Part shown: positions 15,676 to 25,305 of the stretch, piece by piece | Position numbering within the stretch: position 1 is the stretch's first letter | How the letters are laid out: the number at the start of each line of letters is the position of its first letter | Made by a program: the position numbers and the translations under genes | The notes under the pieces: model-generated | Databases searched by the model: none | Told to the model about the DNA's origin: nothing | The model's input: the letters and a program-made list of their open reading frames with translations, nothing else | NCBI RefSeq assembly: GCF_002086125.1 | Contig: NZ_MVHG01000021.1 | Location: forward strand, 1-64,000 | Source of the DNA: Mycobacterium arosiense ATCC BAA-1401 = DSM 45069 | GTDB lineage: Bacteria; Actinomycetota; Actinomycetes; Mycobacteriales; Mycobacteriaceae | DNA: 64,000 nucleotides | Direction: 5' to 3'

Positions 15676-17141
15676 GTCTTGCCTTTCGTGTTCTGGGCTA
15701 GGTCTGAGCGTGTGTACACGTGACCGTCCGGCCCGGTGTACGTGCCGGTTAGTGGGTCATATTCGACGGCCGCGATGGGTGGCGGCGCCTGCGGCATTTG
15801 CTGTGGCGCAGCAGGCGTCGTCGGTGCCTGCGCGGGCGGCGACCCGGGTGGGATCTGCGGGATGTCTTGACCCGTCATAGTGGCGTTGGGGTCGCCTTTC
15901 CAGAAGTTGCCGTCGTTAAGCGGCACGTACTGTTCGTCGCTTTCGCACATCTTCACGCTGGGTGCGCGCTTGCCCGGCCGGGTTAGGCACGGATAGTTGC
16001 GCGCCCCTCGGACGACATTCATGGAGTCCTGCGGGATGCGGCAGTACAGGTCGCCGTCGGGCCGTGGCGGGGTCTCCACCAGGTTCGGGGTGCGCTGTTG
16101 TTGCGCGGGCAGAAACCCCGTCGTGCAGGCGGGCGGCAGGTTCAGGTTGAGGTTGAAGCTGACGTAGATCCCCGGGAAGGGACGTTTGGAGTCTCGGTTG
16201 GCCAGCAAGCTGCCTTGCACATCGGCGACCAACTCCGGCAGCAGGACCAACACCTGTTCGATTGCAGGCTGATACGCGATAGCGACTTGGCCGACGCTGA
16301 CCAAGTTGGCGAGCAGGACGGGCAGTGTCGGTTGCAGCCGGTCGATGAGTTGGCGGGCTTTATCAGCGGCGGCCGCGCCCTGTGTCAGCAAGCCTGCCAC
16401 CGAGCTGTCGTTGGCTTGTAGCTGGTGAGTCAGGTCGGCGAGGTGGGCTGCCCAGCCGCGGATAGCGGTCGCGGTGTCGGCCTGAGATTCCAGCACCGGC
16501 TTTGACTTGTCGATCAGCGCCACCAGCGGGTCGAGATTGGCACGTGCGTCGATCGAAAGTTGGGTCGAGCCTTTGACGATCCGTGAGATGTCTGGTCCTA
16601 GGCCACCGACCGCGGCGTAGCTTTCGTCGATTGCCGTTTTGAGGTTGTCTTGAGGTATCGCTTGGATTCCGCGGCTGGCGGCGTCGAGCAGTGCGTTGAT
16701 TTCAGGCGGCACGGAGGTTCGGGTGACGGGAATGACGTCGCCATTTTTGAGCGGGGCGGCGTGCCCGTTGCGGGGTAGCAGCGCGACGTACTGTTCACCG
16801 ACGCCGGAGACGCTGTGGACCTGTGCGTCGAGATCCGAGGGGATGTGGACATCGGATCGCAGTGAGAGGACCGCGTCCACGCCGGCGTCGGTGATACGGA
16901 CGTCGGTCACGCGGCCGACTTCGGTGCCGCGGTATGTGACATTGCCGCTCGCGTACAGGCCGCCGGAGCGGGGCAGCTGCACGGTGACCGTGTAGCGGCC
17001 CACGCCCATCATTGACGGAACCCTGATGTAGCCGAAGATCATCAGCGACGCCGCCACCGTGCTGATCACCGTGAATATGGCTAGCTGAATCTTGACCCGC
17101 TTGTCCAGCCGTTGACTTAATTGACTTCCTAGCAGTCGCAT
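15642..17141 (-). CDS. mceF: MceF, lipid-uptake substrate-binding subunit
   Basis: The last of six Mce proteins, 499 residues from ATG 17141, which directly follows the mceE stop. One N-terminal transmembrane helix (IQLAIFTVISTVAASLMIFGYI) anchors the MlaD domain (VTVQLPRSGGLYASGNVTYRGTEVGRVTDV). A long helical needle-forming region follows, and then a Pro/Gln-rich C-terminal tail of about 80 residues. Six different Mce subunits are believed to form a heterohexameric tunnel carrying lipid across the periplasm to the YrbE permease. The tail contains CTTGF and DLYCRIPQDS segments with possible disulfide cysteines. Confidence 0.9.
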   Translation of the reverse strand: MRLLGSQLSQRLDKRVKIQLAIFTVISTVAASLMIFGYIRVPSMMGVGRYTVTVQLPRSGGLYASGNVTYRGTEVGRVTDVRITDAGVDAVLSLRSDVHIPSDLDAQVHSVSGVGEQYVALLPRNGHAAPLKNGDVIPVTRTSVPPEINALLDAASRGIQAIPQDNLKTAIDESYAAVGGLGPDISRIVKGSTQLSIDARANLDPLVALIDKSKPVLESQADTATAIRGWAAHLADLTHQLQANDSSVAGLLTQGAAAADKARQLIDRLQPTLPVLLANLVSVGQVAIAYQPAIEQVLVLLPELVADVQGSLLANRDSKRPFPGIYVSFNLNLNLPPACTTGFLPAQQQRTPNLVETPPRPDGDLYCRIPQDSMNVVRGARNYPCLTRPGKRAPSVKMCESDEQYVPLNDGNFWKGDPNATMTGQDIPQIPPGSPPAQAPTTPAAPQQMPQAPPPIAAVEYDPLTGTYTGPDGHVYTRSDLAQNTKGKTWQSMLAPPSH

Positions 17142-17142
17142 A

Positions 17143-18288
17143 TCACGACCCCTGGTCGAAGCGGTAGGGCGCAACCAACGGATTGCCAGCGGTGTACGGG
17201 CTGGGGAGCTTGCCGATGGTGCGGCCCCATTGCATCTCCAACTCGGTCAGGTTTCCTTCCCAACGGCTTCCGGTGAATAAGCCCTCATCGAGGCGCCCGA
17301 GAGTGAGGTCGAAGATCACATCGGTGTTCAGGTAATCGCCGCGGACAAGCGTGTTTATCGTTTCTTTGGGCCACGGGAAAGTCGGCACGATGCTCAGCGA
17401 ACGGGTCAGCGCAGGACCAGAATTGGCCAGCGATTCCAGCACGGGGGCAACAGCTTTGATCTCCTTAACCAAATTGTCTTTGGTGTGATAGACCGCGTCG
17501 GTGGTCAGGGCACTGAATTTTCCGAACGAGTCAGCGGCCTCCGCCAGGTTGTTACGTTCCGCGGCCAGGACCGCCAACGCGTCGGGGATGGTGCGAATCG
17601 CTTTGTCTACGACCGGCTTCTGCTCAGCGAACTGTCCGACCAGGTTGTTGAAACTGTCGGTTGCAGAGATGATGTCACCGGTCTGCGCGTTCAGGCGGCC
17701 GGTGAATTGGTCGATTTGCTCGATGAGACTGCGCAGGTCGTTTTCACGGCCGGCGAACGCAGTCGCGAATGCTGCAGTGATGTCCTGGACTTGCCCGATT
17801 CCGCCGCCGTTGAGCAACATCGACAACGCCGCCAACGTCTGGTCGGTGGTCGGGTATGCGCCGGCGTTGGCGAGCGGGATCACCGAGCCGTTGTGCAGTT
17901 TGCCCTGCGGCGCAACGTTGGTCGGGGATGCCAGCTCGACATGCAGTGACCCGAGCAGGCTGGTTTGCCCGACCTTGGCTGTGGCGTTGGCCGGCAGATC
18001 AACGTCGCCGTCAAGGCGCAATGTCACCAGCGCATGCCAGCCTTGCCGCTCGATCTTGGTGACCGTGCCGACATTGACGTCCCCGACGCGGACACGGGAG
18101 TTTTGCTCCATATAGCCGACATCGGGGAGTTGGGCCTGCACCACGTACGACCCGGGCCCCCCACCCTGGGTGCCGGGCAGCGGTAGGGAGTTCAAACCAC
18201 GCCATTGGCATCCGGTGGCGGCCGCCACCAGCGCGATCATTGCACCGAATACTCTGACACGGCGGTTGATCGGTATTCCTGGGGTCAT
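17143..18288 (-). CDS. mceE: MceE lipoprotein subunit
   Basis: 381 residues with a lipoprotein-type N terminus: basic start, hydrophobic VFGAMIALVAAATGC and a lipobox cysteine at residue 27. The MlaD domain follows (VVQAQLPDVGYMEQNSRVRVGDVNVGTVTKI), then the helical needle region. MceE subunits are the lipidated (Lpr-type) member of each Mce complex and anchor it in the membrane by their acyl chain. The ATG overlaps the mceD stop (ATGA). Confidence 0.9.
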   Translation of the reverse strand: MTPGIPINRRVRVFGAMIALVAAATGCQWRGLNSLPLPGTQGGGPGSYVVQAQLPDVGYMEQNSRVRVGDVNVGTVTKIERQGWHALVTLRLDGDVDLPANATAKVGQTSLLGSLHVELASPTNVAPQGKLHNGSVIPLANAGAYPTTDQTLAALSMLLNGGGIGQVQDITAAFATAFAGRENDLRSLIEQIDQFTGRLNAQTGDIISATDSFNNLVGQFAEQKPVVDKAIRTIPDALAVLAAERNNLAEAADSFGKFSALTTDAVYHTKDNLVKEIKAVAPVLESLANSGPALTRSLSIVPTFPWPKETINTLVRGDYLNTDVIFDLTLGRLDEGLFTGSRWEGNLTELEMQWGRTIGKLPSPYTAGNPLVAPYRFDQGS

Positions 18289-19589
18289 GATCCACCTCCG
18301 CCGGGAACCATCATGCCGGACAGGCCGGCCGCAGGATTGGTCGCCACGGGGCCCGGCGCGGGCGGCGGCTCGCCTTTAGGCGGCGCGGGTTCAGGCGCCG
18401 CTGGTGCCGGCGGCGGAGGCACATGGTCGGGGCGCATCCAATCTTCGGTATAGGTGAGTTCGTTGGGACGCGCGGATTCTCCTACGAACAGGTTCTCCCC
18501 CAGCGGCATGAAGTTGTATTGGCGGTTCTTGATGATGGGAGCGAGGTATTGGACGCAGAGTTTGGCAGACTGCTCGGCCCCCAATCGTGAGGCCGCTTGG
18601 ACGGCGCCACAGAGGAACGAGATCGGATCTGCGAGGTTGTTGACCGCCAGAATTCCCGTGAGCGCGGCTTGCGACGGTTGATAGACGTTGGCGAAGTTCT
18701 GTGCAGCGTTGGGAAAAACGTGCAGTGCCTGCTTGATGTCATCGAGATTGTCGTGGACCGCACTTGAGATGGACGCCAGCTTGTCGGTAGTGACACCCAA
18801 CGTCTCTTTGTTGTCAGCGATGAATTGCGTCGCTTGTCCCACAACGGTATTGAGGTCGTTGATCGCAGCGCCCACTGCGCCCGGGTCTGCGTCCAGCGAC
18901 CCCGTCACCGACGCGAGATTGCGATTGAGTTGGGCGAGCAATGTGGAGCTGTCCTGCAGCGCTGACACGACAAGCGAGAGATTCCTGATGGTGGAGAAGG
19001 TATCGGCGCTGTGATCGCCCAGCGCTGAGAACGCTTGTGCCATCTTGACGATGGTGCCGTGAATATTGACGCCTTGCCCGCGCAAGTTGTTGGCGGCCGT
19101 ATCGACGAACGCACCCAAGGTACTGACCCCGCCCGGTTCGGTGGGCTGCAACGCGGCGGTGAGCTTGCCGAGTTGCTGACGAAGGTCATCCCATTCGAGT
19201 GGTACCGCAGTGCGCGACTCCGGAATAACGGCCCCGTTGGCCATCACAGCTCCGCCGGTATAGGCGGGGGTGAGTTGAATCGCGCGCGAGGTGACCAGTT
19301 GAGGTGACACGATGGCGGCTTTGGCGTCAGCCGGCACTTTGTATTTGCCGTCGACCCAAAAAGTGATCTTCACCCGTTCGGCTTGAGGTTCGATGGACTC
19401 GATCGCACCTACAGGTACGCCGAGGATGCGGACTTCGTCGTGGGCGAACAGGCCGTTACTGTTATCGAAATAGCCGACAATGTGAGTCCGACCGAGTCGG
19501 GCAACCGTGCGTACGGCGACCACTGCGCCGCCGATCAACAGCAGCGCCGCGACCGCCGCCACGCCGATTCGTACGTATGGTGACCGCAT
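18285..19589 (-). CDS. mceD: MceD subunit
   Basis: 434 residues from ATG 19589, which shares a base with the mceC stop (TGATG); the longer frame upstream is antisense-like low-complexity sequence. Transmembrane helix IGVAAVAALLLIGGAVVAV near residues 8-26, MlaD domain (YFDNSNGLFAHDEVRILGVPVGAIESIE), long helical section, and a Pro/Ala-rich tail (PPPPAPAAPEPAPPKGEPP). Needle subunit of the Mce lipid transporter. Confidence 0.9.
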   Translation of the reverse strand: MRSPYVRIGVAAVAALLLIGGAVVAVRTVARLGRTHIVGYFDNSNGLFAHDEVRILGVPVGAIESIEPQAERVKITFWVDGKYKVPADAKAAIVSPQLVTSRAIQLTPAYTGGAVMANGAVIPESRTAVPLEWDDLRQQLGKLTAALQPTEPGGVSTLGAFVDTAANNLRGQGVNIHGTIVKMAQAFSALGDHSADTFSTIRNLSLVVSALQDSSTLLAQLNRNLASVTGSLDADPGAVGAAINDLNTVVGQATQFIADNKETLGVTTDKLASISSAVHDNLDDIKQALHVFPNAAQNFANVYQPSQAALTGILAVNNLADPISFLCGAVQAASRLGAEQSAKLCVQYLAPIIKNRQYNFMPLGENLFVGESARPNELTYTEDWMRPDHVPPPPAPAAPEPAPPKGEPPPAPGPVATNPAAGLSGMMVPGGGGS

Positions 19590-20941
19590 CAACGACCTCC
19601 GCCGTCTGAGGGGGTGTCGGGCTGCCCGGGTTCGCCAGGTGCGGGGTGATAGATCCGCGTGGGCGTTGGGTCGGTGACCTGCTGACCCGGTACTTGCGCG
19701 GGGGGTCCGGGAGGTGCGCCGCCCGGCGGGGGCGCCGGTTGCGGCTCCCGGTACGGGTAGCAGCCGGGTCCGGGCAACGCGATACCTGGAACGCCGCACT
19801 GGTGGTCGTCGGGATTACCGGTGATCGCATCGGGCAGTTTGAGATTCGGAGGTCCGCCCTGGCCGGTCCGCGGGTACGGCATCGGCAATGGTGGGGTTCC
19901 GGGCTGACCGGTCTGCGGGTCGGTGCGTTGGGACGGTGACAGGGTGTGCGGGTCGAGGCCGAGATCGGAGAACGCCGCGTCGACAAACGGCTGAACCCAT
20001 TGTCCCGGCAGGCTGGCGAGGTAGGCCTTGAAGAACGGGCCCGATCCCACGGTCTCGCCGAGCGCCATTGCGTATTGGTTCAGATACTTGATCGCCTCGG
20101 TCAAGCGTTCTCTGCGGTTGTCCACAATCGTCAAGACCCCGTTGAGTTTCTCCAGGGCCGGCCGCAATTGCGTTTGGTTATCGTTGATAAACTCAGACAA
20201 CTGCTTGGCGAACGCCGAGAGACTGCGTGAAATCTGTTGCAGCGCCGAGCTTTGGGTTCGAAGCTGAGCCAGCAGCGCATTGCTGTTCGCAATGAGGCCA
20301 GAGATTTCGTCGGCGCGCTGTGACAGCACTGTCGTGGCTTTGTTGGCGTTGTCCAACAATCTCCGCAGTTGAGCGTCCCGTGCATCCAGGGTTTGGGAGA
20401 ACCGCGCCACCCCCTGCACGGCCGTCTTGAGCTCCGGCGGGGTGTTCTCGAAGGTGTGAGCCAACGTTGACAGCGCATCGGAGACTGCGTTGGTGTTGAG
20501 TCCGCTGATGGTTGCCGAGAGGTCACCGAGAGCATCGGGTAGCTGGTAGGGCGCCCGAGTGCGTTCCAGCGGGATGGTCGACGTCAGTCTGCCGTCGCCT
20601 CGTGGTGTGATCTCGAGAACCTTGGCGCCCAGCAAGCTCTTGGTCCTGATATTCGCCTCGGTCTGGGTGCCAAGATGTATACCGCTTTCGACGTCGAATC
20701 GGACGAGGACCCGAGGCCCGTCGAGGTCGACCGCCGATACGTGCCCGACTCGGTATCCGGCCACTTGCACGGCGGCGCCGGATCGCAGGCCGCCGGCTTC
20801 GGCGAAGTACGCCGAGTAGTGCCTGTCGGTGTTGAAGAACGGGATCTTGTCGTACTGAAGTGCGACCAGGGCAATGGCGGCTGTGAGTGTAATGCCAACG
20901 GCGCCGAGGACGAATGGCTTACGTTCGGAGAAGGATCTCAT
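19589..20941 (-). CDS. mceC: MceC subunit
   Basis: 450 residues from ATG 20941, overlapping the mceB stop by four bases. Membrane anchor LGAVGITLTAAIALVALQY, then an MlaD domain (YSAYFAEAGGLRSGAAVQVA, YRVGHVSAVDL) and a helical section rich in Gln, Leu and Ser. The last 110 residues are a proline-rich tail with CGVPGIALPGPGCYPYREP, whose cysteines may pair. Such tails are typical of MceC and MceD. Confidence 0.9.
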   Translation of the reverse strand: MRSFSERKPFVLGAVGITLTAAIALVALQYDKIPFFNTDRHYSAYFAEAGGLRSGAAVQVAGYRVGHVSAVDLDGPRVLVRFDVESGIHLGTQTEANIRTKSLLGAKVLEITPRGDGRLTSTIPLERTRAPYQLPDALGDLSATISGLNTNAVSDALSTLAHTFENTPPELKTAVQGVARFSQTLDARDAQLRRLLDNANKATTVLSQRADEISGLIANSNALLAQLRTQSSALQQISRSLSAFAKQLSEFINDNQTQLRPALEKLNGVLTIVDNRRERLTEAIKYLNQYAMALGETVGSGPFFKAYLASLPGQWVQPFVDAAFSDLGLDPHTLSPSQRTDPQTGQPGTPPLPMPYPRTGQGGPPNLKLPDAITGNPDDHQCGVPGIALPGPGCYPYREPQPAPPPGGAPPGPPAQVPGQQVTDPTPTRIYHPAPGEPGQPDTPSDGGGR

Positions 20942-21966
20942 TTCGGCGCGCACCGCCCGGTGTCTTGGCCGGCGACTTTGACGTAGACCGGCTGGCCGCC
21001 CTTGCCGTTCAGTTTCAGGAACAGATTGCACAGATACTCGGGGATGAAGTCTCCGTGGCTTCCCAAGCGCGCGAGCGTTTTGTAAGAGTCGGGCAGAGTG
21101 TTGAGCAGATCGTCAAAGTAATCTTTGTCGGCCATGACGATTGATGCGGCGCGATCCGTTTGTGCAACTGTGTCTTTGAACGCGGGTCGCGCCTGAGACA
21201 GCAGGTCGGCGATGGTGGCAGAAGACGAGTTGGTGTAGGCGACCGCGTTGCTGATGTCGGTCTTGTGTTCGGCGAGGGCTTTAACGAGTTCCGAAAGCGA
21301 GTCGACGGCTTTGCCGAATTGCTTGCTTTGATCGCCGAAGGAGCCCAGGACCGCATCGAGATTGGTGATCACCTGGCCGATGAGTTCGTCCCGGTCGGCC
21401 AGTGTGCTGGTGACCGCTGCCGCCTGGGCCAGGAATGATCCGATGGTCGCACCTTCGTCCTGTAACGCCGAGATCAGCTGGCCTGACAGGGCATTCACCT
21501 GCTCAGGGTTGAGTGCACGGAACAGCGGCCGGAATCCACCCAGCAAGGCGTCGAGATCCAATGCGGGCTCGGTTCGGGAGAGCCCGATAGTCCCGCCGGG
21601 CTGCATCCGCTTGAGTCCGCCTACGCCCTCCACCAGTGCCAGATACCGATCGCCGATGGGGTTCTTCCACCGGATTGCCGCCTTGGTGCCTTCGGTAAGC
21701 ACGACTGAAGGGTCGGTGGAGAACTCGACGACCGCGAAGTTCTTCGGGCTGATCGAGATCTTCTTCACCTGACCGACTTCGACGCCACCGATGCGGACGA
21801 AATCACCGATAGCCAACCCACTTACGTCGGTGAACTCAGCTCTGTAGCGTTGGTCGTTTTCAAACCGAAGTTGCCCGAAGACCGCTAGCAGTCCGAAAGC
21901 GGCAACCACGCACACCACGACGAAGATGGCGAAGCTGATCGCAGCGCGTCGCAGGTTCGTGGTCAC
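20938..21966 (-). CDS. mceB: MceB subunit
   Basis: 342 residues from GTG 21966 with AAGGAG seven bases upstream. Membrane helix FAIFVVVCVVAAFGLLAVFG, MlaD domain (YRAEFTDVSGLAIGDFVRIGG, GQVKKISI, PIGDRYLALVEG), then helices and a short C terminus with CNLFLKLNGKGGQPVYVKV and a final GRCAPK, a cysteine pattern typical of MceB. It has no proline-rich tail. It is separated from mceA by 28 bases. Confidence 0.9.
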   Translation of the reverse strand: MTTNLRRAAISFAIFVVVCVVAAFGLLAVFGQLRFENDQRYRAEFTDVSGLAIGDFVRIGGVEVGQVKKISISPKNFAVVEFSTDPSVVLTEGTKAAIRWKNPIGDRYLALVEGVGGLKRMQPGGTIGLSRTEPALDLDALLGGFRPLFRALNPEQVNALSGQLISALQDEGATIGSFLAQAAAVTSTLADRDELIGQVITNLDAVLGSFGDQSKQFGKAVDSLSELVKALAEHKTDISNAVAYTNSSSATIADLLSQARPAFKDTVAQTDRAASIVMADKDYFDDLLNTLPDSYKTLARLGSHGDFIPEYLCNLFLKLNGKGGQPVYVKVAGQDTGRCAPK

Positions 21967-21994
21967 GGCTCAACTCCTTCGCTGTGATTGCTGG

Positions 21995-23341
21995 TCATGG
22001 TGTCGGGGCGGGGGGCGGAGCAGGAGGGACGCCCGGGTAGAGCGGCGTTCCGTCGGGGCTGTACTGGGGCGCCCCGTAGGGCGGAGCGCCGGGGTAGGCA
22101 GGCAAGGGCCCTGGTGCCGGCCCCCCGGGATAGCGGATCCGGGGTGGTTCTGGCTGTCCCTTGGTGACGGGGTAGTAGTTCGCCCAACCGGGGAACCCGA
22201 TACCGGGGTTGGGGCGCAGGTCGAGCCCTGTCCCCCATCCGGTGTTGGTGACCTCGTAGCGGACCGGGAAGTTCTTGGCCACATCAGGTAGTGAGCCGCA
22301 GCCGGGTTCGCCGCCGGGTCCGCCCTTGGCGGCCACAATCGGCAGATTGCTATCGGCCTTGTACGGCTCGTCGCCGAATAGCAGGCCGACGTCCTGCACC
22401 GCGCCGCGGCCGTTGGCTCCGAGGTTTTCGTAGCCGCCATGGTCGAGAAGGAATTTCGCGCCCTGGATGGTGCAGGTGTACTCGGGGTTGTATTTGAGCA
22501 GCAGGCTTGTCGTGGGCTCCAACGCGTTGATGCCGTCAACGAAGTTGTTCCGGTTGGGACCGAGCAGATCGATTCCGCTGTTCGCGAATCCAATTGTGTT
22601 CAGCAGCAGGGCATCTAGGTCCTTAGCGTGGCTGGTGACCGTTGCGCTGGTCGTGGTCGCCGCATTCATCGTCGCAAGAATGTCCTTCGCAGCGGCACCG
22701 TAAGCGTCACTGAATCCTTTGAAGGCGCCCCAATCTGCGGCCACGGTGTCCATGCGCGGATTGATCGCCATCAGTACCTGGTTAGCGTCGGTGGTGGCTT
22801 CGCCGATGCGGTCGCCTTGGCCTCGAACGCCGTCTGCCAGCGCGGTCAGCACAGCGTTCAGTTTGGAAACGTCGACTTGGCGCAGCAGTCCCACGAGGTT
22901 GTCGAAGACAGTGTTGACCTCGGTTCCGACGTTGCGCGAGTGCAGCACTGCCCCCGCGGCCAGTTTCTTCGCGCTGGGGTGGTCGGGGTAGATCAGTTCC
23001 ACGTATTTGGCGCCGAAGGCTGTTGTGGCTTTGATTTCTGCCTGCACATTGGCCGGGATATGACCGACCTGGTTTGGGAAGATGTCGAGCCTGAGGCTCG
23101 TGTTCTGTTTGCCGCCGGTGATGCCCGCGACGCGGCCGACCTCCACGCCGCGCAGCTTGACCTTCGCGCCTGATTCCATCACCAGTCCGGATCGATCCGA
23201 GGTGAGCGTGACCGGAACGTATGTACGGAAGGTCCCGGCGAATGCCCCTGAGCAGATCAGTGTGAAGCCGGCGATGGCGATGAATAGGCCGAGGGTCCAC
23301 CACAATGGGTGTATCCGCGTGTGTTTTGTATTGGGCTGCAT
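21995..23341 (-). CDS. mceA: MceA subunit
   Basis: 448 residues, first Mce subunit. Membrane helix LWWTLGLFIAIAGFTLICSG, MlaD domain (VTLTSDRSGLVMESGAKVKLRGVEVGRV), then the longer MceA-type domain (KATTAFGAKYVELIYPDHPS, NVGTEVNTVFDNLVGLLRQVDV) formerly called the cholesterol-uptake porter domain. It contains CTIQGAKF and GEPGCGSLPD and ends in a proline-rich tail. Substrate cannot be read from sequence. It lies four bases after the yrbEB stop. Confidence 0.9.
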   Translation of the reverse strand: MQPNTKHTRIHPLWWTLGLFIAIAGFTLICSGAFAGTFRTYVPVTLTSDRSGLVMESGAKVKLRGVEVGRVAGITGGKQNTSLRLDIFPNQVGHIPANVQAEIKATTAFGAKYVELIYPDHPSAKKLAAGAVLHSRNVGTEVNTVFDNLVGLLRQVDVSKLNAVLTALADGVRGQGDRIGEATTDANQVLMAINPRMDTVAADWGAFKGFSDAYGAAAKDILATMNAATTTSATVTSHAKDLDALLLNTIGFANSGIDLLGPNRNNFVDGINALEPTTSLLLKYNPEYTCTIQGAKFLLDHGGYENLGANGRGAVQDVGLLFGDEPYKADSNLPIVAAKGGPGGEPGCGSLPDVAKNFPVRYEVTNTGWGTGLDLRPNPGIGFPGWANYYPVTKGQPEPPRIRYPGGPAPGPLPAYPGAPPYGAPQYSPDGTPLYPGVPPAPPPAPTP

Positions 23342-23345
23342 GTGA

Positions 23346-24200
23346 TTACCCGGAGAGGTGGAAGTTGCCGGTCTGGCCGTAAACGGCCAGGGAAACGAAA
23401 AGTACGACGAATACGGCCGATATCAGGGAGGTGCGTACGGCGCGCCCGACGGCTTCGCCGACGCCCGCGGGGCCGCCGGATGCATTGAACCCGTAGTAGG
23501 TATGGACCAGCATGATCACGACCGCCATGCCGACCGCCTGTGCGAACGACCAGATGATGTCGGTTGAGTTCAAGAAGGTATTGAAGTAGTGGTCGTAGAC
23601 GCCGCTCGATTGTCCGTAGACGGCGGTGGTACCGAAGCGTGCGGCCCAGAAGGCGGTCAGCACTGCGATGCAATACAGGGGAATGACGACCACGACCCCG
23701 GCCACGACGCGATTTGACGCCAAGTACGCGATCGAGCGAATGCCCATTACTTCGAGAGCGTCGATCTCTTCGTTGATCCGCATAGCCCCCAGCTGGGCAG
23801 TGGCTCCGGCGCCGATCGTGGCGGCCAGCCCCACACCGGCGATCACCGGGGCGATCAAGCGAACGTTGAAGTAGGCGGATGCGAATCCCGTCAGCGCCTC
23901 TACGCCGACGTTGGCGAATTGGTTGTAGCCCTGCACCGCCACCAGCGCGCCGGTGGACAGAGTAAGGAAGCCGACGATGACCACGGTGCCACCGATGACG
24001 GCCAGTGCCCCTGTCCCAAGACTCATTTGGGCGATGAGGCGCAGCATCTCCAGTTTGTAGCGGGTGAATGCGTCTCGCACCGAAACCAGGGTCTGAAAGT
24101 AGAACTGCCCCTGAGCGCCGATGCGGGTCAAGCCATCAATCCAGCCGCGGCCAATGCGCCGAATCTGCGGGTAGGTCTTGCTTGGGAGGTTTGTAGTCAC
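23346..24200 (-). CDS. yrbEB: YrbEB, Mce transporter permease
   Basis: A 284-residue MlaE-type permease with five or six membrane helices. The family signature is present: EEIDALEVMGIRSIAYLASNRVVAG, and near the C terminus YYGFNASGGPAGVGEAVGRAV. With YrbEA it should form the inner-membrane channel energised by an MceG/Mkl-type ATPase, which is encoded elsewhere since none is in the window. GTG start overlaps the yrbEA stop (GTGA). Confidence 0.9.
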   Translation of the reverse strand: MTTNLPSKTYPQIRRIGRGWIDGLTRIGAQGQFYFQTLVSVRDAFTRYKLEMLRLIAQMSLGTGALAVIGGTVVIVGFLTLSTGALVAVQGYNQFANVGVEALTGFASAYFNVRLIAPVIAGVGLAATIGAGATAQLGAMRINEEIDALEVMGIRSIAYLASNRVVAGVVVVIPLYCIAVLTAFWAARFGTTAVYGQSSGVYDHYFNTFLNSTDIIWSFAQAVGMAVVIMLVHTYYGFNASGGPAGVGEAVGRAVRTSLISAVFVVLFVSLAVYGQTGNFHLSG

Positions 24201-25219
24201 AACGTCGCCTTGATCGCGGCAGCAGAGGCGATGATGTTGATGGCAAACAGTGCCACGAACGTGTACACCACGGTCTCGTTGACGGCGTTGCCGACGCCGG
24301 CTGGGCCGCCACCGACCGAAATGCCCTTGTAGCAGGCGATCAGCCCGGCGGCAAGGCCGAACAGTGCGGCCTTGACGAACGAGATCACGACATCTGCGCC
24401 ATGAGTGAGAACCGTCAGCGAACCGACGAACGATCCGGGCGTCACGTGCTGAACGAATACTGAAAAGGCGAAACTGCCGACCAGACCGACGAGAATCACG
24501 ACCGACGACAACAGAGTCGCGACGATGGTGGCCGCGAGGACTCGTGGCACAACCAAAGACTGGATCGGGTTGATGCCCATCACCCGCAGAGCGTCAAGCT
24601 CTTCGCGTATGGTGCGTGCCCCCAAGTCGGCGCACATCGCAGTTGCGCCTGCACCCGAAACGACGAGAACTGTTACGACTGGGCCGATCTGGGTGACAGT
24701 CCCGTAAGCCGCCCCGGTACCCGAATAGTCAGCCGCGCCGAACTCGATCAACAAGATGTTGAAGGTGAAAACCAACAACACAGTGAACGGGATAGCCAGC
24801 ATCAGCGTCGGTAGTAGCGATACCCGCGCGACGAACCATGATTGCAGTACCAGCTCGCGCCACGCGAAAGGTTTGCGCGGCATCAACATCAAGGTATCAA
24901 TGGCCATCGCGAAAAAGCCGCCCACCGCACTGACCGGCTTGCTCGTTTGGGTCGACAGATTCGCGGTCCAGGTTTCGAAGAATGTCGGATGTGCAGGTTC
25001 GCGATGCGCGCCCCCTGACAAAGCCGTGGCGCTCTCCGCTTCACCGTTGAGCGGCTCGTCTAGCATTTCCGGCAAGGCGAAAGCGATATTCACGTCCCTG
25101 CATTCTGCGCTGTCTACATACTGCCCGGCGCCACACGTCGGGTCTGGGACCGCGGGCGCGACATGCGCATATCCAAAATCCGGGGCGTCGTCCGGCGCAT
25201 CCCCGAAGCGACTACTCAA
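24197..25219 (-). CDS. yrbEA: YrbEA, Mce transporter permease with N-terminal extension
   Basis: 340 residues, first gene of the mce operon. The MlaE core (about residue 95 on) has AVGGFFAMAIDTLMLMPRKPF, REELDALRVMGINPIQSLVVPRV and YKGISVGGGPAGVGNAVNE. The first 90 residues are hydrophilic, rich in Asp, Pro and Ala, with three cysteines, and are not seen in typical YrbE proteins of about 265 residues. TTG 25219 is supported by GGAGGGGAG five bases upstream, so the extension is probably translated. A later ATG within the core would give a conventional protein and cannot be excluded. Confidence 0.85.
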   Translation of the reverse strand: MSSRFGDAPDDAPDFGYAHVAPAVPDPTCGAGQYVDSAECRDVNIAFALPEMLDEPLNGEAESATALSGGAHREPAHPTFFETWTANLSTQTSKPVSAVGGFFAMAIDTLMLMPRKPFAWRELVLQSWFVARVSLLPTLMLAIPFTVLLVFTFNILLIEFGAADYSGTGAAYGTVTQIGPVVTVLVVSGAGATAMCADLGARTIREELDALRVMGINPIQSLVVPRVLAATIVATLLSSVVILVGLVGSFAFSVFVQHVTPGSFVGSLTVLTHGADVVISFVKAALFGLAAGLIACYKGISVGGGPAGVGNAVNETVVYTFVALFAINIIASAAAIKATL

Positions 25220-25305
25220 GACGCTCCCCTCCCGTCCATGTGTTTCTGCCGTTCCCCCGGCACCGAGGCAGCAGTCCAGGCTCGGTCGTGACGGCGGGCA
25301 GGCTT

